The notes: generated by a model from the letters alone, not told the origin. DNA of 64,000 nucleotides from Flaviflagellibacter rhizophilus (GCF_033898525.1 NZ_JAXAFJ010000005.1:1-64000); one strand, 5' to 3'. Counted from the stretch's first letter, positions 40,708-49,550 are shown. A program made the numbers and translations.

Positions 40708-41412
40708 TCAACGGCCCGTACTCGGCGGAACTGGCTGCCAATGGCCCCGGCGGTCTACCTTCCATTCCTGCGCGCCAGACAGATCTCCAACTTCACGAGA
40801 AACCGCCGGCTTCCTTGCCCGCGATCCAATGGCGTCAACGCCCCATACCGCGATCAAATCGTCAAGCGCCTCGCGGAAGCGCCCCGAAACATACGCGCGA
40901 GCCGCTCGCTGGCTTTGCGCAGGGCAGCGCCTGGCTAAATCGTCAATGCTCACCGCTTCTCCGATAACGACGCGCAGCAAGGCTGCGCTCCGCGTGCCCA
41001 GTTGCTGGCCTACATCCTCTAGAGTGCGCATAGCCTGCCTGGTCCGATCTGACGGCTGATGCGCGGCGATCTGGCCGCCGTCTACCGGCTCAAGCATAGG
41101 GTTCGTCGCCCGCAGCGGGCTGACTTGGGCTTGCTCGTACAACCTCCGGAACCGCTCACCTGCAAAGACCTGCGACGGCGAGAGATGCTTGCGCGCCACC
41201 ATGTGCTCGAAGGGGCTTTCGCGGGTGTTGCACATGACGGTCAAGACGGCGCCGGCTTCGAAAGGATCAGGCACTTCCTTGAAGCCCTTTTCGAACGGGC
41301 GCTCGTTTTGCTCGCCCGGCCGCTTGCGGCCTACCTTCGCGCGCGTCTCGCGTGCACGTGCATGTGCGAGGTGTGGGTGCGCGTCGACGTTCGCCTTGCC
41401 TGCGGTATTCAT
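40708..41412 (-). CDS. putative phage late regulator (DUF6456-like)
   Basis: The ATG overlapping the primase stop gives MNTAGKANVDAHPHLAHARA and 234 residues. The core AGERFRRLYEQAQVSPLRAT with LGTRSAALLRVVIGEAVSID and a following helix resembles the DUF6456 regulatory domain of rhizobial and phage proteins. As the last early leftward gene, it could act as the antiterminator or activator of the late operon. The function is inferred only from position. Confidence 0.6.
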   Translation of the reverse strand: MNTAGKANVDAHPHLAHARARETRAKVGRKRPGEQNERPFEKGFKEVPDPFEAGAVLTVMCNTRESPFEHMVARKHLSPSQVFAGERFRRLYEQAQVSPLRATNPMLEPVDGGQIAAHQPSDRTRQAMRTLEDVGQQLGTRSAALLRVVIGEAVSIDDLARRCPAQSQRAARAYVSGRFREALDDLIAVWGVDAIGSRARKPAVSREVGDLSGAQEWKVDRRGHWQPVPPSTGR

Positions 41413-42347
41413 GCTGCTTTCGTCTCCGCTTGAAGGGCATCGTTCCAGTCGAGGCCGGGATCGATCGGCAATTCCACGCGGGCCTTCAGCGCGCGCTGTC
41501 CGGCTGCGAGGCGATGGGCAAGGGCGTATGCCGCTGACTGCCCGCCGAATTTCTCGTCGTTGTCGCCGAACACGTAGATTTCGGCTGCGCACTCTGGCGG
41601 CTCCCAGCCCATCAGCATGGCGCTGTTCACTGCCGCCCAGCACGGGATGCCCCAGATGATCGCCGCAGACAGGGCGGTCTCGATGCCCTCGGCTATCCCC
41701 ATGATCGGCGCCGCTGGCGCGAGACGGATTGCAGAGCCCTTTTCGATCTTGCCTGGCATGATGCGGCGCGGATCGGAGACCGGCGCTTTCTGCCCGTCAT
41801 TCGTCAGGTATGTGCGATGGATCGTTGCTGGCTTGCCGTCCGGGGCAGTCACCTTCGCCAGCATCGCCGGGTGATAGGTCGAGCTCCCGCCTTCCACGAA
41901 GAGGCAGCTTTCCGCATGCCGCAGCACGGTCGGGAACTCCTGCAAGCGGATGCCTCGGCGTTCCAGGTACGCCGCCACGGGATCGCCGTGCACGAGAGGC
42001 TTGGATCCCGACCAGAGGCGGTTCATGGCCTCGCGCAGCGCCACGTCGGAGCGCGCCACCTTCGGAGCGGTGCGGGGCATGTTTTCGACGAAGGTCTCGA
42101 TCTCGGCCGCGACCTCCCTGAAGTCCAGTTTCTTGACGCCCATCGCCAGTGCGAAGCCGTCCCCCGCGCCGCACTGCGAGCAGATCCAAGTGCCGCGGCC
42201 TTCCTTGTCGTCGAACCGGAAGCGGTCGCGACCAACGCAGATGGGGCAGGGGCCATGCTTCCCGGTCAGGTAACGGGCATCGACACCGAAGCGCGGAAGG
42301 ATCTCGCGCCATCGGCCCTGACAGCGATCACGCGCGGGCGCTGTCAT
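41409..42347 (-). CDS. phage DNA primase with zinc-binding and Toprim domains
   Basis: The 312-residue protein has a zinc finger made of Cys34, Cys37, Cys56 and Cys59 (CPICVGRDRFRFDDKEG, CSQCG), then a Toprim domain with IMGIAEGIETALSAAIIWG and YVFGDNDE. It makes primers for phage replication. The start overlaps the helicase 3' end by 20 bases, and its 3' end overlaps the next gene. Confidence 0.9.
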   Translation of the reverse strand: MTAPARDRCQGRWREILPRFGVDARYLTGKHGPCPICVGRDRFRFDDKEGRGTWICSQCGAGDGFALAMGVKKLDFREVAAEIETFVENMPRTAPKVARSDVALREAMNRLWSGSKPLVHGDPVAAYLERRGIRLQEFPTVLRHAESCLFVEGGSSTYHPAMLAKVTAPDGKPATIHRTYLTNDGQKAPVSDPRRIMPGKIEKGSAIRLAPAAPIMGIAEGIETALSAAIIWGIPCWAAVNSAMLMGWEPPECAAEIYVFGDNDEKFGGQSAAYALAHRLAAGQRALKARVELPIDPGLDWNDALQAETKAA

Positions 42348-43845
42348 AGGCTGCCCCCTGACGCCGCTGCTTGGCTTCCTGGCTCTTCGCGTAGGCGATG
42401 GCCATGGACTTGATCTTCGACAGCAGCCCGGCGCTGGGCTCTAGCTCCGGCACGCCCGTGTAGGCGTTGGGCCACACCCCGGTGATGTCCCGGAAGATGT
42501 TCGATGTCCGGCCTTGGCTGCACCGCACCCGGCGCTGATAGCCCTTCAGCTGCCCGTAGAGCTCCGACTTCTCAGCAGCGGTCCACTGCTTGGCCTTTGG
42601 CTTCTTGCTAGCCTTCACCTCGGCGAGCGTGCCGTCCTCGCATTTCACCGTGGATTGCAGTTGCGGCTTGAACCCGCACGAGGGGCATTCCGACAGCCCA
42701 ACCGGCTTGAGGAAGGAGCACGATGGGCATTCCTTCGGAAGCCGTTCCTCGCGTGCCCGGCTTTCGCTGGCGGATGCCTTTCTCGGCTTGCCGTCGTCGA
42801 GCTCGGCATGATGGATGTCGGTTACAAAACCGAGCTTCAAGGTTGTGTCGCTGTGGTCGAGGATCAGGCAATCGGACTTGCCGTCAGCGATGCGCAGGCC
42901 ACGGCCGATCATCTGCACATAGAGCATTTCCGAGCGGGTCGGACGGGCAAGCACGATGCACCGCACGTCCCAGTCCACGCCCGTCGTCATGGTTCCGACG
43001 TTGCAGACCACGCGGACATCGCCGGCATGGAAAGCCCTCTCGATAACCTCGCGGTCGTCCTTCGACGTGTTGGCGTCGATGTAGGCGGTGCTCACGCCAG
43101 CCTCGACGAAGCGGTCCCGCAAGTGCCGGGCGTGAGCGCAGTCGACCGCGAAGACGAAGGTGGGCCGATTTTCGCCGAGGCGGCGCCATGTCTCGACCAC
43201 GTCGGCGGTGAGCGCGGGCTTGTCCATCGCCTCGGATAGATCGCCCTCGTGGTAGTCGCCGGCCTTGGTGCGCACCCCGCTCAGATCGGGATGCGTCGGG
43301 GCGAAGGTGCGGAACGGGGCGAGGAAGCCGCTGTCGATCAGATCCTGCGCGGTGGTCGGCGTGATCAGATCGTCGAAGTGCTTGCCGAGCCCTTTGGTCC
43401 AGGGCGTGGCGCTCAGCCCGACGAACGGGATGCGCTGCCATTCCGGGCGCGCCATCCATTCCGCATAGAACTGGAACCAGCGGTGCGCCTCGTCGATCAC
43501 GACGATGTCGGCCTCGGGGATTTCCCGCTTCTCGAGCGATTGGACGCTGGCGACCTGCACCGGCTGCCGGCTGTTCGTCATCTCATGGCGCGCCTGGATC
43601 ACGCCGACATCGCGGATGCCCTCGTTCCAGAATGCGCCGACGGTCTGGTCGATCAGCGACAGCGCCGGCACGCAGAAGATGACGCGCTTGTTCTTGCGCA
43701 GGGCCCCGTCGACAATAGCGGCTGCAAGGAGCGTCTTTCCAAAGCCTGTTGGTGCCTGGATCATCGGCCTGCGCTTGCCCCCGGCCAGTGATTGGCGGAG
43801 CTGCGCGATGGCGTGTTCCTGATGCGGCCGGAGTTCGCGGATCAT
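42328..43845 (-). CDS. DEAD/DEAH-box helicase (superfamily 2)
   Basis: The 505-residue protein has Walker A in IQAPTGFGKTLLAAAIVDG near residue 29, DEAH box VIDEAHRWFQFYAE near 120, SAT motif GLSATPWTKG, a helicase C domain with VCNVGTMTTGVDWD and QMIGRGLR, and a zinc ribbon (CPSC-x-CPSCGF) near 370-390. It unwinds DNA during phage replication. It follows the initiator gene with a four-base overlap. Confidence 0.92.
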   Translation of the reverse strand: MIRELRPHQEHAIAQLRQSLAGGKRRPMIQAPTGFGKTLLAAAIVDGALRKNKRVIFCVPALSLIDQTVGAFWNEGIRDVGVIQARHEMTNSRQPVQVASVQSLEKREIPEADIVVIDEAHRWFQFYAEWMARPEWQRIPFVGLSATPWTKGLGKHFDDLITPTTAQDLIDSGFLAPFRTFAPTHPDLSGVRTKAGDYHEGDLSEAMDKPALTADVVETWRRLGENRPTFVFAVDCAHARHLRDRFVEAGVSTAYIDANTSKDDREVIERAFHAGDVRVVCNVGTMTTGVDWDVRCIVLARPTRSEMLYVQMIGRGLRIADGKSDCLILDHSDTTLKLGFVTDIHHAELDDGKPRKASASESRAREERLPKECPSCSFLKPVGLSECPSCGFKPQLQSTVKCEDGTLAEVKASKKPKAKQWTAAEKSELYGQLKGYQRRVRCSQGRTSNIFRDITGVWPNAYTGVPELEPSAGLLSKIKSMAIAYAKSQEAKQRRQGAAYDSARA

Positions 43846-44405
43846 GCCGACGCCCTCCGGGGAAACGGCACGACTTCGGCGGCTCGCGTGTGAGCGCTAT
43901 CAGCAACCCCGGAACAACTGAGGTTCACGCCTTGGCTAGGAAGATCTGTTACTTCCTTGTTTATTCCCCGGAACTCGGGTTCCGCTTGTAACGACCCCAC
44001 AGTTCCGGTTGGAGAATTGGATGCTGGCGGTAGTAGAGTTCCGCTTGTAACGGTCCTTTCAACCGGAACTGTGGACCCGGGTGCATCTCGCGCCTGCTTG
44101 GCTTTCCTGATGTCGGCCCCAGACACATCGAACATGCGGTGCATCGACAGGATGATGTTGTCGGACATCCGCCCCTTGCGGCCTCTGCTCCTCGGCATTC
44201 GCACGATCAGTCCCAAGGCTTCGAGCAGGGCCAGAGACTTCCGTATCTGCCGCTCGGACAGCCCCAGATCTTCGGCGAGCGTCGCCTGTGCGACGAAGGT
44301 GAGCCCGTCGTTGTTCGCGCGGGTGGCGAGGGCATTGAGCAGGGATTTCAGGTGCGGCTTGCCTATCCGCTGCCGCCGCGCCCACAGGATCGCTGTCGAG
44401 CTCAA
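43842..44405 (-). CDS. replication initiator-like helix-turn-helix protein, TTG start
   Basis: The TTG overlapping the YdaS stop (TTGA) gives MSSTAILWARRQRIGKPHLK and 187 residues. It has a winged HTH of the phage replication type (AQATLAEDLGLSERQIRKSL) and a disordered second half (VERTVTSGTLLPPASNSPTG) whose coding DNA carries iteron-like repeats. This matches the layout of lambda gene O, which contains its own origin. The longer ATG frame is antisense noise upstream. Confidence 0.75.
   Translation of the reverse strand: MSSTAILWARRQRIGKPHLKSLLNALATRANNDGLTFVAQATLAEDLGLSERQIRKSLALLEALGLIVRMPRSRGRKGRMSDNIILSMHRMFDVSGADIRKAKQARDAPGSTVPVERTVTSGTLLPPASNSPTGTVGSLQAEPEFRGINKEVTDLPSQGVNLSCSGVADSAHTRAAEVVPFPRRASA
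43905..44074. other. iteron-like repeats, candidate phage replication origin
   Basis: GTTCCGCTTGTAACG occurs at 43979-43993 and 44038-44052. CCACAGTTCCGGTTG at 43997-44011 is repeated inverted as CAACCGGAACTGTGG at 44060-44074. Further CCGGAAC cores occur near 43909 and 43968. Between them lies an AT-rich tract near 43940-43966. All are inside the initiator-like gene, as in lambda O. Confidence 0.6.
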
Positions 44406-44626
44406 GCCGTGGTGTCCGCCGCGAACACGTCGGGCCGCAGATCGTGGCGCTTCACCTTGCCGCCGGTCAGCTCCTCGATCTTGGGGGCATGCTGCGCGGG
44501 TACTCCTTTCTTGGAGTGCCAGAGCCAGTACCAGACTTGCGACTGGCTCACCCCAAGCCCTCGTGCGAGCTTGCACTGGCTGGTGGCCTCTTTGATTGCC
44601 GTCTCGAGCGCTTCTTTCCGGGTCAT
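44402..44626 (-). CDS. YdaS/Cro-like regulator
   Basis: The 74-residue protein has an HTH (ATSQCKLARGLGVSQSQVWY) and the YdaS-family end KGVPAQHAPKIEELTGGKVK. It is divergent from the cI-like gene across an operator region and is the first gene of the leftward replication operon, so it should play the Cro role. GAGG lies before the ATG. Confidence 0.85.
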   Translation of the reverse strand: MTRKEALETAIKEATSQCKLARGLGVSQSQVWYWLWHSKKGVPAQHAPKIEELTGGKVKRHDLRPDVFAADTTA

Positions 44627-44639
44627 CAGTGCCTCATAC

Positions 44640-44743
44640 CGAAACCACCGATCAGTACACCGAAACCTTTATTAACCGCAACCTCGGTTGAGCGCCGCGA
44701 CCGCCTAGACGGCAACCGAAAAATTGTTTATTCGGTTATCCCC
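44640..44743. promoter_or_regulatory. operator region between Cro-like and cI-like genes
   Basis: AACCGAA at 44714-44720 and TTCGGTT at 44731-44737 form a palindrome ending six bases before the repressor start. Related ACCGAAA or CGGTT boxes lie near 44643, 44660 and 44676-44690. No ribosome-binding site precedes the repressor ATG, so the message may be leaderless, as in lambda cI. Confidence 0.7.
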
Positions 44744-45493
44744 ATGAAAAAGCTGAAAGATCTGGTGCGCGAGCGCCGCGAAGAATTAGGCCTCTCCCAG
44801 GCGCAGCTCGGCGCGTTGGCGGGCATGTCCCAGCAGGGCATTGTCTCCATCGAAGCCGGGGCGAGCCAGCGGCCTCGTAGGCTGTTCCAACTGGCAGCGG
44901 CTCTGCAGATGCCGGCCGAAGACTTGGCTGCAGTGACAAGCGGCGCCTCTCACGCGAGCGATTTCGTCCTCGAGAAGGATGGGGACGAATTGATTGCCCG
45001 CCATCGCCCGCGGCCACGACCCGCTCCAGACCTTGGCCCGGCGACTGCGGTGCAGACGATGGCGCCGTTCAACTTCGCTGCCATGCCCAGAGACGTGCCC
45101 GTGCTGGGAACGGCTTCGGGCGGCACGTCCGGGGACTTCCTCATGAACGGGGACACCATCGACTTCGTGCGCCGCCCGCCAGGCGCCGCGACGCTGAAGG
45201 GCACGTTTGCCCTCTACGTCACTGGCGCCAGCATGTATCCCCGTTTCGACGAGGGGCAGCTGGTCTACGTCTCATCGGCCCGTCCTCCGGCCATCGGCGA
45301 TGACGTGATCGTGGAGCTGCACCCGGAACATGATGGGGAAGCCGGGCGCGGGTTCATCAAGCGGCTGAAGAAGCGGACGCCCACCAAAGTCGTGGTCGAG
45401 CAGTTCAATCCCGCGACCGAGATCGAGTTCGACGCCGACGAAGTGAAGCAGATCCTCCGCATCATTCCGTGGACTGAATTGCTGGTCGTGTGA
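44744..45493 (+). CDS. cI-like repressor with S24 autopeptidase domain
   Basis: The 249-residue protein has an Xre HTH (LVRERREELGLSQAQLGALA) near residues 7-40 and a LexA-like S24 domain with Ser163 in VTGASMYPRF and Lys206 in GFIKRLKK. RecA-stimulated self-cleavage would trigger induction. Operator repeats lie on both sides of the gene. Confidence 0.92.
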   Translation: MKKLKDLVRERREELGLSQAQLGALAGMSQQGIVSIEAGASQRPRRLFQLAAALQMPAEDLAAVTSGASHASDFVLEKDGDELIARHRPRPRPAPDLGPATAVQTMAPFNFAAMPRDVPVLGTASGGTSGDFLMNGDTIDFVRRPPGAATLKGTFALYVTGASMYPRFDEGQLVYVSSARPPAIGDDVIVELHPEHDGEAGRGFIKRLKKRTPTKVVVEQFNPATEIEFDADEVKQILRIIPWTELLVV

Positions 45494-45501
45494 AAAAAGT
45501 A

Positions 45502-45565
45502 GTCGGTACACCGAAAACACGGTTGACCGAAATATCGTTAATCCGGTAATCCTGATTTCGGTAGC
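45502..45565. promoter_or_regulatory. second operator cluster downstream of cI-like gene
   Basis: ACCGAAAA at about 45510, ACCGAAAT at about 45526 and TTTCGGTA at about 45556 repeat the motif found between the repressor and Cro-like genes. They lie before the rightward early operon and probably control it. Confidence 0.6.
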
Positions 45566-45597
45566 AGTGCTTCGTTGCTGCGACGGAGATCAGGGCC

Positions 45598-45741
45598 ATG
45601 GCGAACAAGCCTAAGCGCGACCCCAGCAACAGGGTTCAGGACGTTCTCACGCAAGCCCTGCTGATGGCGGTCGCATTCGGCGTCCCGTTCTTCGGCCTGG
45701 CTCATTGGGCGCGCTGGTCTGCGGAGAACCTTCCGCAATGA
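45598..45741 (+). CDS. 47-residue single-pass membrane protein
   Basis: The frame starts MANKPKRDPSNRVQDVLTQA and contains a membrane helix LLMAVAFGVPFFGLAHWARW. The start is preceded by GACGGAGATCAGGGCC. Its stop overlaps the next start by four bases (ATGA), strong evidence that it is translated. The function is unknown. Confidence 0.65.
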   Translation: MANKPKRDPSNRVQDVLTQALLMAVAFGVPFFGLAHWARWSAENLPQ

Positions 45742-46583
45742 CCGTGATCCCCCGGCCTACAATCTCCGACATCGCGCTTGCCGAGTTCCAGAGCGAGCCG
45801 CGCGCCAAAGACACAGACCTTGGCCGCAAGCTGGGGATGCCTCGCCCGCGGGGTATCCGCGAGTTGATCAAGCGGCATCGGGTCGAGCTCGAGGCCTTCG
45901 GCGATTTGGTCGAAACCGAAGCTGCGACCCACGGCGGCACGCGCCGTACGGTAGGGCGCGTGTATTGGCTGAATGAAGAGCAGGCGCTTCTGATCTCCAC
46001 GAAATCGGATGCTCCGCTCGCGGCTGAAGTTCGGCAGATGCTGATCCGCGTCTTCGTGGCCTTCCGGCGCGGCCACCTGGTTCCAGCACTGCCTCTGGCT
46101 CCCGCAGAGGCGGCGCGAGCCGTGACCGAGACCTTCGGTGCGTACTTCGACGCGGCCACCCGATTTCTTGGCCTCGACCGAAATCAAGCAGCCCTCTGCG
46201 CCGATAGGGCCACGAAGGCGGCAACCGGCGTGACCATGCTCGGGGCAATGGGCGTCAACTATCTGGAAGCGCCGAACCAGTCGGCGCTCGTCACCCCCAC
46301 GCGCATCGGACAGGAAATCGGCCACCGCACCGGCTCACCCATGTCAGCGAGGAAGGTGAACCTCGCCCTGATGAATATGGGCCTGCAGATCTTATCGCCG
46401 GGCGGCACATCCAATTGGGAGCCCACAGAGAAGGGCAAGCACTTTGGCGGGCGGATGGTCGACGTGCCCCGCGCCAACACCGAGGGCAACGCCCAGCAGC
46501 TTCTATGGCCGCTCAGCGTTGCTCAGATCGTCTTCGGGGCGGTCGCCACGAACTTTGAAGCCCCAGAGGCCAATCAGGCCTGA
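45738..46583 (+). CDS. Rha-like phage regulatory protein
   Basis: The ATG that overlaps the preceding stop gives MTVIPRPTISDIALAEFQSE and 281 residues. The segment GRVYWLNEEQALLISTKSDA followed by AEVRQMLIRVFVAFRRG matches the Rha family. The C-terminal half has another HTH-like part (TPTRIGQEIGHRTGSPMSAR). Rha proteins influence growth of phages in IHF-lacking hosts and act as antirepressors. Confidence 0.82.
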   Translation: MTVIPRPTISDIALAEFQSEPRAKDTDLGRKLGMPRPRGIRELIKRHRVELEAFGDLVETEAATHGGTRRTVGRVYWLNEEQALLISTKSDAPLAAEVRQMLIRVFVAFRRGHLVPALPLAPAEAARAVTETFGAYFDAATRFLGLDRNQAALCADRATKAATGVTMLGAMGVNYLEAPNQSALVTPTRIGQEIGHRTGSPMSARKVNLALMNMGLQILSPGGTSNWEPTEKGKHFGGRMVDVPRANTEGNAQQLLWPLSVAQIVFGAVATNFEAPEANQA

Positions 46584-46694
46584 AGGAAAGGCGACGGCGG
46601 GGTCTGCCGGCAAGCTCGATCCCCGTCGTCGTCCCCACCGGTGCCGTCAGTGACGACAGCACCTCATGCGCACCATGGCTAAGGAGCAGCCAAG

Positions 46695-47258
46695 ATGAAC
46701 GACGTGCAGACTACTACAGCAAAGGCCACCGCGAAAGAAGAGGGCGCAAACTGCCCTGTGACATCACTGCTTCGGCTGGTTAACGAATGGTCCGAGGAGC
46801 ATGACCGCCTTGACTGCCTCGGAAAGGCTGGCGCGACAGCATTGAACGAGTGCTGGCGCGAGAATGCTCAGGTAGTTCTGATGGAACGGGTCCTGAGCGC
46901 GCCGCTCGCGATGGCCTATCTACCGGCCCGTTCTCTTGAAGGCGCGGTGTCTAAGCTCATGATCGCCGCCACGATCTACGAAGACCTGCCAGACGAGGAT
47001 GAGAACGAGCGGTTCGTCCGGGAGCAGAGGTTCATCGCAGCCTCGTTCTTGGCCGATGCGACGCGATATTTCGTTGAGGCTCACGGCATCGACTTCACGC
47101 AGACGGCAGTTAACCGCCACCTGAGCATGAGGCGGTGGCCGGATCAGGCTATCGCGGTCGCCAAGACGATCACCGACATCACCGTCGATGACGACGCCAC
47201 CTACCAGAAGATCTCGGGCACGTTCCTCGGGTTCCAGGGAGGTGTCGCAAATGCGTGA
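46695..47258 (+). CDS. hypothetical phage early protein
   Basis: The 187-residue protein is helical and acidic, starting MNDVQTTTAKATAKEEGANC. Good AAGGAGCAGCCAAG precedes the ATG. It opens the chain of overlapping small genes up to the integrase. The core (LAMAYLPARSLEGAVSKLMI, RFIAASFLADATRYFVEAHG) is found in many rhizobial prophages as a hypothetical protein. Function unknown. Confidence 0.65.
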   Translation: MNDVQTTTAKATAKEEGANCPVTSLLRLVNEWSEEHDRLDCLGKAGATALNECWRENAQVVLMERVLSAPLAMAYLPARSLEGAVSKLMIAATIYEDLPDEDENERFVREQRFIAASFLADATRYFVEAHGIDFTQTAVNRHLSMRRWPDQAIAVAKTITDITVDDDATYQKISGTFLGFQGGVANA

Positions 47259-47469
47259 GCGCTCCGTCGGTCTCAAAACAGTCGATATCGCGGACCGCAT
47301 CCACGACGTGATGGATAGCATTGCTCTGGTACAAGCTGCGCTTCCCGCCATCGCGGACAGTAGCGCTCATGGCCGCGCCAGCGACGCGGCTGACGCCGTG
47401 CTTGAGGCTGCAATCACGACCTTGGGGGCACTTGCCGGCGAAATCCACGTGGAAGGAGCGGCACAATGA
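47251..47469 (+). CDS. small helical early protein
   Basis: The ATG at 47251 overlaps the preceding gene by eight bases and gives MRERSVGLKTVDIADRIHDV and 72 residues, nearly all helix. Its end overlaps the next start. It resembles the following protein in size and pattern, so the two may form a heteromer. Confidence 0.6.
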   Translation: MRERSVGLKTVDIADRIHDVMDSIALVQAALPAIADSSAHGRASDAADAVLEAAITTLGALAGEIHVEGAAQ

Positions 47470-47684
47470 CCGCGATCCCTGACAGCGCGGCCAAAGCGCC
47501 GATGCATCCTATCGACGAGCTGTTCATGGTCCGGTGCCGCATCGCAGTTGCGGCTGCGTCTCTTCCACAAGTGGGGGGAGATCAAGAGCGGCATATCCTG
47601 CTCGGCGTGGAGGAGATCCTAACCGGCGCGCTCCGCGATCTGGAAGCGATTGCTCGCCGGATCGGGAAAGGCGTTGCCGCATGA
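47466..47684 (+). CDS. small helical early protein
   Basis: The 72-residue protein starts MTAIPDSAAKAPMHPIDELF with ATGA overlap on both sides. It is helical (RCRIAVAAASLPQ, ILTGALRDLEAIARRIGKGV), without a known motif. Confidence 0.6.
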   Translation: MTAIPDSAAKAPMHPIDELFMVRCRIAVAAASLPQVGGDQERHILLGVEEILTGALRDLEAIARRIGKGVAA

Positions 47685-48040
47685 CCGCCGCGACCACGCC
47701 CCCGCCGCTCTCTACCGGCTTAAGCGACCCGCGCCTTGCCATCACCACGAAGCAGGTGTCGGAGCTCGATCAACTGATCGGCGAACTACATCACCGCCTT
47801 CGTGCCATGTCCGCGATCTTCGACCGGGTTTCGGATCTGGCGGACGAAAGTGAGGGTCACCACCTCACGTCCGATGACATTCATGGCTTCGACTGGCTGC
47901 TCTCGGGCGCCAATCGCGCCGTGAGAAAGCTCAATGACCTGTTCGAGAGCGATGTCTACAACGCCGTGGTCGAGGCGAACTTCAAGTCGGACCTCGCGGC
48001 GATCCCCCGCGCCAAGGTTGTGAAGGGCGGTCGCGAATGA
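47681..48040 (+). CDS. hypothetical early protein
   Basis: The frame from the overlapping ATGA start gives MTAATTPPPLSTGLSDPRLA and 119 residues, mostly helical with a possible coiled coil (QLIGELHHRLRAMSAIFDRV). No DNA-binding motif is seen. The end overlaps the ParB-like gene by four bases. Confidence 0.6.
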   Translation: MTAATTPPPLSTGLSDPRLAITTKQVSELDQLIGELHHRLRAMSAIFDRVSDLADESEGHHLTSDDIHGFDWLLSGANRAVRKLNDLFESDVYNAVVEANFKSDLAAIPRAKVVKGGRE

Positions 48041-49101
48041 GCGCCCTTCGCCCCATCGCGGCTGTGTCCGCAGCTACCATCGAACCCGGCGTGATCGGCG
48101 GGGCTAAGCCCATCTTCGAGTGGGTGGAGCCCGCGAGTCTTCTGGTGGATGAAACCTACCAGCGGAACCTGTCCGAGAAGTCGATCCGGCTCATTCGGCG
48201 CATTGTCGCCGGGTGGGATTGGAACCGGTTCAAGCCGCCGGTCGCCGTCATCACAGACAACGGCCTGGAACTGATCGACGGGCAGCACACGTCCATCGCG
48301 GCAGCCACGCATCCCGACGTGCACCAGATCCCGGTGATGATCGTCGAGGCTGCCGACCGTGCCGACCGTGCGGCGGCGTTCCTCGGCCATAATCGGGACC
48401 GGCTGAACGTCACGGCACCGCAGATGCACGTCGCTGCGGTGACAGCCGGCGAGAACCACGCCGTCGCGGTGGACCGCATCTGTCGGGCCATCGGCATCGA
48501 GGTCTTGCGCACGCAGCCGAAGACCTTCCGGCCACGCCAGACGATTGCGGTGTCTGCGATCACCGCGCTGGTGAAAGCCCGCTCGGAGGAGATCGCCGTC
48601 CGCGTGCTGGTGGTGCTTGCCAATGCCCTCGTCGCGCCGATCCGGGGCGATCAGGTGAAGGCGGTCGACCTCCTGCTGACCGACGAGCAGTTCGCGCCTG
48701 AGATTGCCGAGGACAAGCTGACGGAGGTGATCCGCGGCATGGGCGTGGAAGCTGCGGATCAGGAGGCGAAGACCTTCGCGGCCACGCACAAGGTGCCGGT
48801 ATGGCGGGCGCTGGCGAGCGTGTGGTTCCGCGACCGCAACAAGCGGTGGCCGAAGGGCAACGTGGAGCCGCCGAAAGGGGAGGCCATCACGGCCCTTCCT
48901 TCACCATCACCCACGCGCCCTACGACGCGGCCCGTGACCATCCCTGACGACATCAAGAAGGACATGCGCGAGGAACTGCCGGCTGCCGGCTGGCGCTCGG
49001 GCGTCCATATCCGCCGGTGCTCAAAGTGCGACAGCCGCTTCCACGGGCACCCCACAGCCACGACCTGCGCCGACTGCGCATATGAAGGAGCCGAGGTATG
49101 A
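48037..49101 (+). CDS. ParB/Srx-like protein with C-terminal zinc ribbon
   Basis: The 354-residue protein has the ParB N-terminal domain pattern: LLVDETYQRNLSEKSIRLIR, VITDNGLELIDGQHTSIAAA, IPVMIVEAADRADRAAAFLG. This domain often binds nucleotide or DNA. A linker with Thr/Pro follows, then a zinc ribbon (CSKCDSRFHGH, CADCAYEG). It is the largest gene of the early operon and could modulate replication or host functions. There is no ParA partner. Confidence 0.78.
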   Translation: MSALRPIAAVSAATIEPGVIGGAKPIFEWVEPASLLVDETYQRNLSEKSIRLIRRIVAGWDWNRFKPPVAVITDNGLELIDGQHTSIAAATHPDVHQIPVMIVEAADRADRAAAFLGHNRDRLNVTAPQMHVAAVTAGENHAVAVDRICRAIGIEVLRTQPKTFRPRQTIAVSAITALVKARSEEIAVRVLVVLANALVAPIRGDQVKAVDLLLTDEQFAPEIAEDKLTEVIRGMGVEAADQEAKTFAATHKVPVWRALASVWFRDRNKRWPKGNVEPPKGEAITALPSPSPTRPTTRPVTIPDDIKKDMREELPAAGWRSGVHIRRCSKCDSRFHGHPTATTCADCAYEGAEV

Positions 49102-49550
49102 CCTCTCTCTACCGCAAGCCCGGCCTCGTCACGATCCCGGATGATCCCATGATGGTCGAGATCGAGCCCGGCGGCCGGCGTGTCGCAGAGCTTCAGACCA
49201 TTGAAGAATGCGAGGGCGCGCAGCTCACGCTTATGGCCGCCATTTCCGACATCGGGAGCCAGATCGGCCTGGCCGAGGATCGCCGACAGGAGAATGCCGG
49301 GCGCCACGAGGATCTGCGCTGGCTCCGCTCGGCTCAACGGGCCCAGCGTATCAAGAAGGTGGCTCTGCAGGCCGTCCAAACCCGCATGGCTCAGATTAAG
49401 CGATCCCTTCCGGGTGCGGGTGGCATGACAGCGAAGCTGCAGGCGGCCCTCGTGGAGATCAATGCTGAATTCGGCGAGGCAGCCGTGCGCCGGTGTTTCG
49501 ACCGCGCCCGGGCCAAGAACCCTGACCTCTGGACTGGGGGTGAAGCATGA
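49098..49550 (+). CDS. hypothetical phage early protein with coiled coil
   Basis: The 150-residue protein starts MTSLYRKPGLVTIPDDPMMV and has an N-terminal beta part and a long helix (SDIGSQIGLAEDRRQENAGR), then a C-terminal helix near INAEFGEAAVRRCFDRARAK. Both ends overlap neighbours by four bases. Function unknown. Confidence 0.6.
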   Translation: MTSLYRKPGLVTIPDDPMMVEIEPGGRRVAELQTIEECEGAQLTLMAAISDIGSQIGLAEDRRQENAGRHEDLRWLRSAQRAQRIKKVALQAVQTRMAQIKRSLPGAGGMTAKLQAALVEINAEFGEAAVRRCFDRARAKNPDLWTGGEA

